This document shows positions 61,395 through 64,000 of a DNA stretch of 64,000 nucleotides, piece after piece. The notes below the pieces were generated by a model. The model was given only the letters and a program-made list of their open reading frames with translations, was not told where the DNA came from and did no database searches. This stretch comes from Yponomeuta sedellus. Taxonomy: Eukaryota; Arthropoda; Insecta; Lepidoptera; Yponomeutidae. A program made the translations under genes and the position numbers. The stretch spans positions 4,212,269 to 4,276,268 of the forward strand of contig OW203734.1 in NCBI GenBank assembly GCA_934045075.1, given 5' to 3'. Numbering within the stretch: position 1 is the first letter of the stretch; each line of letters opens with the position of its first letter.

Positions 61395-61560
61395 ACTCAT
61401 ACAAATGTACGGCGAGCCGCAGTGGGAACCGAACCCACGACCTCTGTCTTGGTGCTTGGCCTTACCGGCTGTTGATCTAGCCTGTTTCCTCACGATGTTT
61501 TCCTTCACCCTCAGAAAGTCATACTGCTACCATAACTTCACAAATATACTTTTCTTTTAC
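61395..61560 (-). repeat. SINE-B, diverged
   Basis: B-box-like GAACCGAACCCACGACCTCT then TTTCCTCACGATGTTTTCCT. The head is diverged. Confidence 0.5.
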
Positions 61561-61837
61561 TGTCGGATAATAAGAACAACTACACTAATTGTTGGCAGCC
61601 AAATACTTTGGCCTTCTTTCAGTTTGTAAGGAGCGGAAGGAAGTCGAAAGTAAGTTAACGTAAGTTCACGTGTGCCTGATTGCTTTCGCATAGAATACTC
61701 ATCGAAGTAAGTTATTTTATTTGGGTCTGATTCAACGTCGTGTAACTATGCGTCAGCGTTAGGATATGATTCGTTTTGGAAGAATTGATGTATATTTACC
61801 CGACTGCGACATACAGGGCTTTATGTTTTTGTCTACA

Positions 61838-62040
61838 TCTTGCTAACATTATAAACGCGAAAGTCTGTAAGTATGGATGTTTGTTACTCTTTCACGTAAA
61901 AACTACTGAATGGATTTTAATGAAACTTTTCAATAATATAGCTTACACATTAGAATAACACATAGGCTACAATTTATGAAGATATTTTGTGAATTGTGCA
62001 AAATATGACGAAAGGGTCAAGTAAGCAGGAAAAAATCTAC
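61838..62040. repeat. Repeat P
   Basis: CTAACATTATAAACGCGAAA, GTTACTCTTTCACGTAAAAA, ACTGAATGGATTTTAATGAA and ACACATAGGCTACAATTTAT. Remnants lie at 31.02, 47.96 and 48.59 kb. It is probably the tail of a widespread insect element. Confidence 0.5.
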
Positions 62041-62173
62041 TATATGCGAGCTATTCTGGCGTGCGCTGCCAAAACGCATGTGTAATCTATGACGGATTTT
62101 AAAAAAAAAATCGTTAAATATAGTTTCTAGGAGCATACAGCAGTAGCCACTTAATATTGGCCTTTTGTAATAT

Positions 62174-62401
62174 TTAATGAGATGATTTATACAGCGTCCA
62201 GTGGCACCTTCAATCACACTAGATGGGTGAAGGGACCACTCCGACGCTGTAGTGCCTGGGACATGGTTTTAGAGATGGTATAGGCTTGCCCAGCACTTAT
62301 ACCATCCTGACAGCTTAGTCGGCCTAGCCCACAGGAAAAACTAGTCAATACGTGCGGAGCCAACCGATCCGTTACCCCACGATGTTTTCCTTCACAGTTA
62401 G
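62174..62401 (+). repeat. Repeat H, copy 2
   Basis: TTTATACAGCGTCCAGTGGC, CCTGACAGCTTAGTCGGCCT and TAGCCCACAGGAAA, ending CACGATGTTTTCCTTCACAG. Confidence 0.55.
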
Positions 62402-62499
62402 CGTGTGGCATTGCGACTGCAAATAGCCACAAGTAGCCACTAGACCTATGATTAGTGCTCCGCAGTGCTTAGTTACCGTATTTATTAATGTTGACAATA

Positions 62500-62765
62500 T
62501 TCTTCTTCTTCTACAGGCTATATTAGTCCACGGCTGGACATAGGCCTCCCCTTATGAGCGCCGTAGCGCAAAGTTGTTCCATCATTTGGGGGTAGTGCCC
62601 ATAATCCCCACGCTAGGCATGCGGGTCGCGGTCGCAGTTCGGTGGAATTTTACCGCAGGGGGCGCTGCTGCCCACCCCCAGGTTTGTGTACCTTAGTCGC
62701 CTTTTACGACACCCGCGGGAAGAATTTGAGTTGGTGCTATCGTCTAAGCCGACACCACACAGTCA
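62500..62765 (-). repeat. SINE-F, near full length
   Basis: (TTC)n, GGCTATATTAGTCCACGGCT through GGTGCTATCGTCTAAGCCGA and CACCACACAG. Confidence 0.78.
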
Positions 62766-62929
62766 ATATTATGTTTGTTTTTTTTTGTTGTTATATTTTT
62801 CAAATGCGACCCAAAAATGTTTATGTGATTATTCTTTTCTACGCCACGCTAATAAAAGCTACTTCAATACTAATCCTGCGCAGACAAAGTCGCGGCCACC
62901 AGCTAGTGTATGTAGCCTATAAACGTTCT

Positions 62930-63415
62930 ACTACAGGTCATATACTCTCTCTCAGAGAGAGAGAGAAAGAGAGAGAGAGAAAGAGAGAGAGAGAGAATAT
63001 GTACTTAATCACCATGCATGCCTACCACAGATTGGTAGGTAAATTTCAAATGCAGAGTGCTTAGTGCAAGTTTTTTAACTACTCGATCGCGTTAATTAAC
63101 GTAAACTCATATTTCCATGGCATCGAGGAAGCGCCACCTAGTTACAAGTATGGAAATTAAAATTGCTGAGTGCGAGTTGTAATGGTTTACGTTGAGAAGT
63201 GAACACGTTTACCAGCCAAAACACGAATAAACGCGAGTGCGAGTTGTACTGTGACAGCGTTTTGCCAGTTCGAACGGTTAACTTACTCATACTCACTACT
63301 CAATGAGTTATTCGATTGGATCTGTCAAACTCGCACTAAGCACTCTAAGCTATCTGAACACCTCAGACACTTAGTTTTCCTCGCGATGTTTTCCTTCACC
63401 GTTAGCGAGGTAGTT
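62930..63415 (-). repeat. SINE-C split by MITE T
   Basis: The left part has TCTCTCTCAGAGAGAGAGAG expanded into a GA microsatellite, then CACCATGCATGCCTACCACA and GTAAATTTCAAATG. After the MITE, GAACACCTCAGACACTTAGT and GATGTTTTCCTTCACCGTTA continue the body. Confidence 0.65.
63056..63344. mobile_element. MITE T, copy 2
   Basis: AGTGCTTAGTGCAAGTTTTT to CTCGCACTAAGCACT. It is nearly identical in the interior to copy 1 at 37.8 kb and inserted in a SINE-C. Confidence 0.78.
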
Positions 63416-63579
63416 ATATTAGATAACTCCACTCTCTCCACCTTCTCTCAAATTATCTTAAACCTAATACATCAGTTGTGGCCTGTATCATAAGATTCCA
63501 TGATTGCCACAAATAAGTTTAAATGGTAATAAATTTTATACAAATTTGGTCATGATTGTTCATGAGACTTATACTCTTT

Positions 63580-63705
63580 TTCTTCTTCAAGCTATATTAT
63601 GTAGTCCATTGCTGGACATAGCCCTCCCCTAATGAGCGCTATAGCGTCTGTCTTAAGCTTGCCGCTCCAGCATCTGCCGGCAGTTTTTCGCAGATCGTCA
63701 TTTTT
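63580..63705 (-). repeat. RTE-like LINE 3' end
   Basis: Reversed tail TTTTCTTCTTCAAGCTATAT, then CATAGCCCTCCCCTAATGAG and the RTE-specific CTGCCGGCAGTTTTTCGCAG, ATCGTCAT. The latter distinguishes it from SINE-F. Confidence 0.68.
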
Positions 63706-63823
63706 CGAGGCTTATACTCGTAAGAAAGCAATTCGACTCTTTTTCACCTCGTGTTCTTCCGCCGGTCTTTTGCAATAAAAAAGTCGGTTCTGTTTGAAAT
63801 AAAAGTTGAATTTTCTGTTAAAT

Positions 63824-63859
63824 ATTATTAACACATGACATGTGTCATGTGTTAATAAT
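63824..63859. repeat. Hairpin with 17-bp arms
   Basis: ATTATTAACACATGACA, two-base spacer TG, then TGTCATGTGTTAATAAT. It is flanked by another ACATGACACA. No terminator or miRNA context is visible. Confidence 0.7.
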
Positions 63860-64000
63860 ACATGACACATTGTGTCAATTCTTTAAATTTCTTGCATCTG
63901 AAATAGACCGTCTGAACCGTCCGAAAACAGTCTCCCAAGTTAGGCCGAAAGCTAGTTTAGGAGTGCAGCTAACTAAGTTTCCTAGTTGCTGCTGCTAAAT

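Noticed and set aside
62642..63064. 140-codon ORF with Arg/Glu repeats
   Set aside because: It joins SINE-F, unrelated sequence and a GA microsatellite. The RERERK-type stretch is the microsatellite.

Overview
The window looks like a gene-free, repeat-packed stretch of an insect nuclear genome, most likely a moth or butterfly. It is AT-rich, carries mariner, RTE-like and CR1/jockey-like remnants, tRNA-derived SINEs and many small inverted-repeat elements, and the mixture resembles lepidopteran genomes. The lepidopteran assignment is inference from this repertoire. I found no host protein-coding gene, no rRNA and no tRNA gene I would call functional. Nearly every long ORF is part of a transposable element or a microsatellite.

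The one intact gene is the Gag-Pol ORF (1398 codons, minus strand) of a complete Ty3/Gypsy-type LTR retrotransposon at 49174-53881. It has 151-bp LTRs that I read as identical, a primer-binding site matching tRNA-Ser(GCT), a polypurine tract and a 5-bp target duplication. It sits inside the 3' end of an older LINE. A dead mariner (14367-15662) keeps its terminal repeats and TA duplication and splits a SINE. RTE-like C-terminal remnants are scattered at 4338-4775, 5230-5372, 5911-6090, 28266-28510, 42420-42590, 47410-47565, 55985-56330 and 60127-60330. CR1/jockey-like remnants lie at 871-1883, 24195-24680, 41627-41930 and 57721-58638.

The most unusual component is a family, here called A, built on a tRNA-Ile-like sequence. 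It occurs as single copies, head-to-tail arrays with a 308-311 bp period, and head-to-head composites. Several whole composites, including a five-unit array of about 1.55 kb at 9248-10803, are bracketed by one 9-15 bp target duplication, so each array appears to have been inserted in one event. In each composite both outer ends are 3' ends, one long and one short. This recalls Penelope-like elements and tandem ribozyme retroelements (retrozymes) more than ordinary SINEs.

Layout: 1-9 kb is nested old LINE/SINE/MITE material. 9.2-10.8 kb is the family A array. 11-22 kb holds repeat E copies, a foldback MITE, mariner and a GC-rich tandem repeat. 22-36 kb is AT-rich and holds two mirror-image tetranucleotide microsatellites. 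36.5-38.7 kb is a long-inverted-repeat element with four later insertions. 39-49 kb is SINE-rich. 49-54 kb is the LTR retrotransposon. 54-64 kb is again nested repeats, with a 353-bp tandem duplication near 59 kb. The nesting gives a relative chronology: LINE and SINE remnants oldest, MITEs and family A later, and the LTR element youngest.
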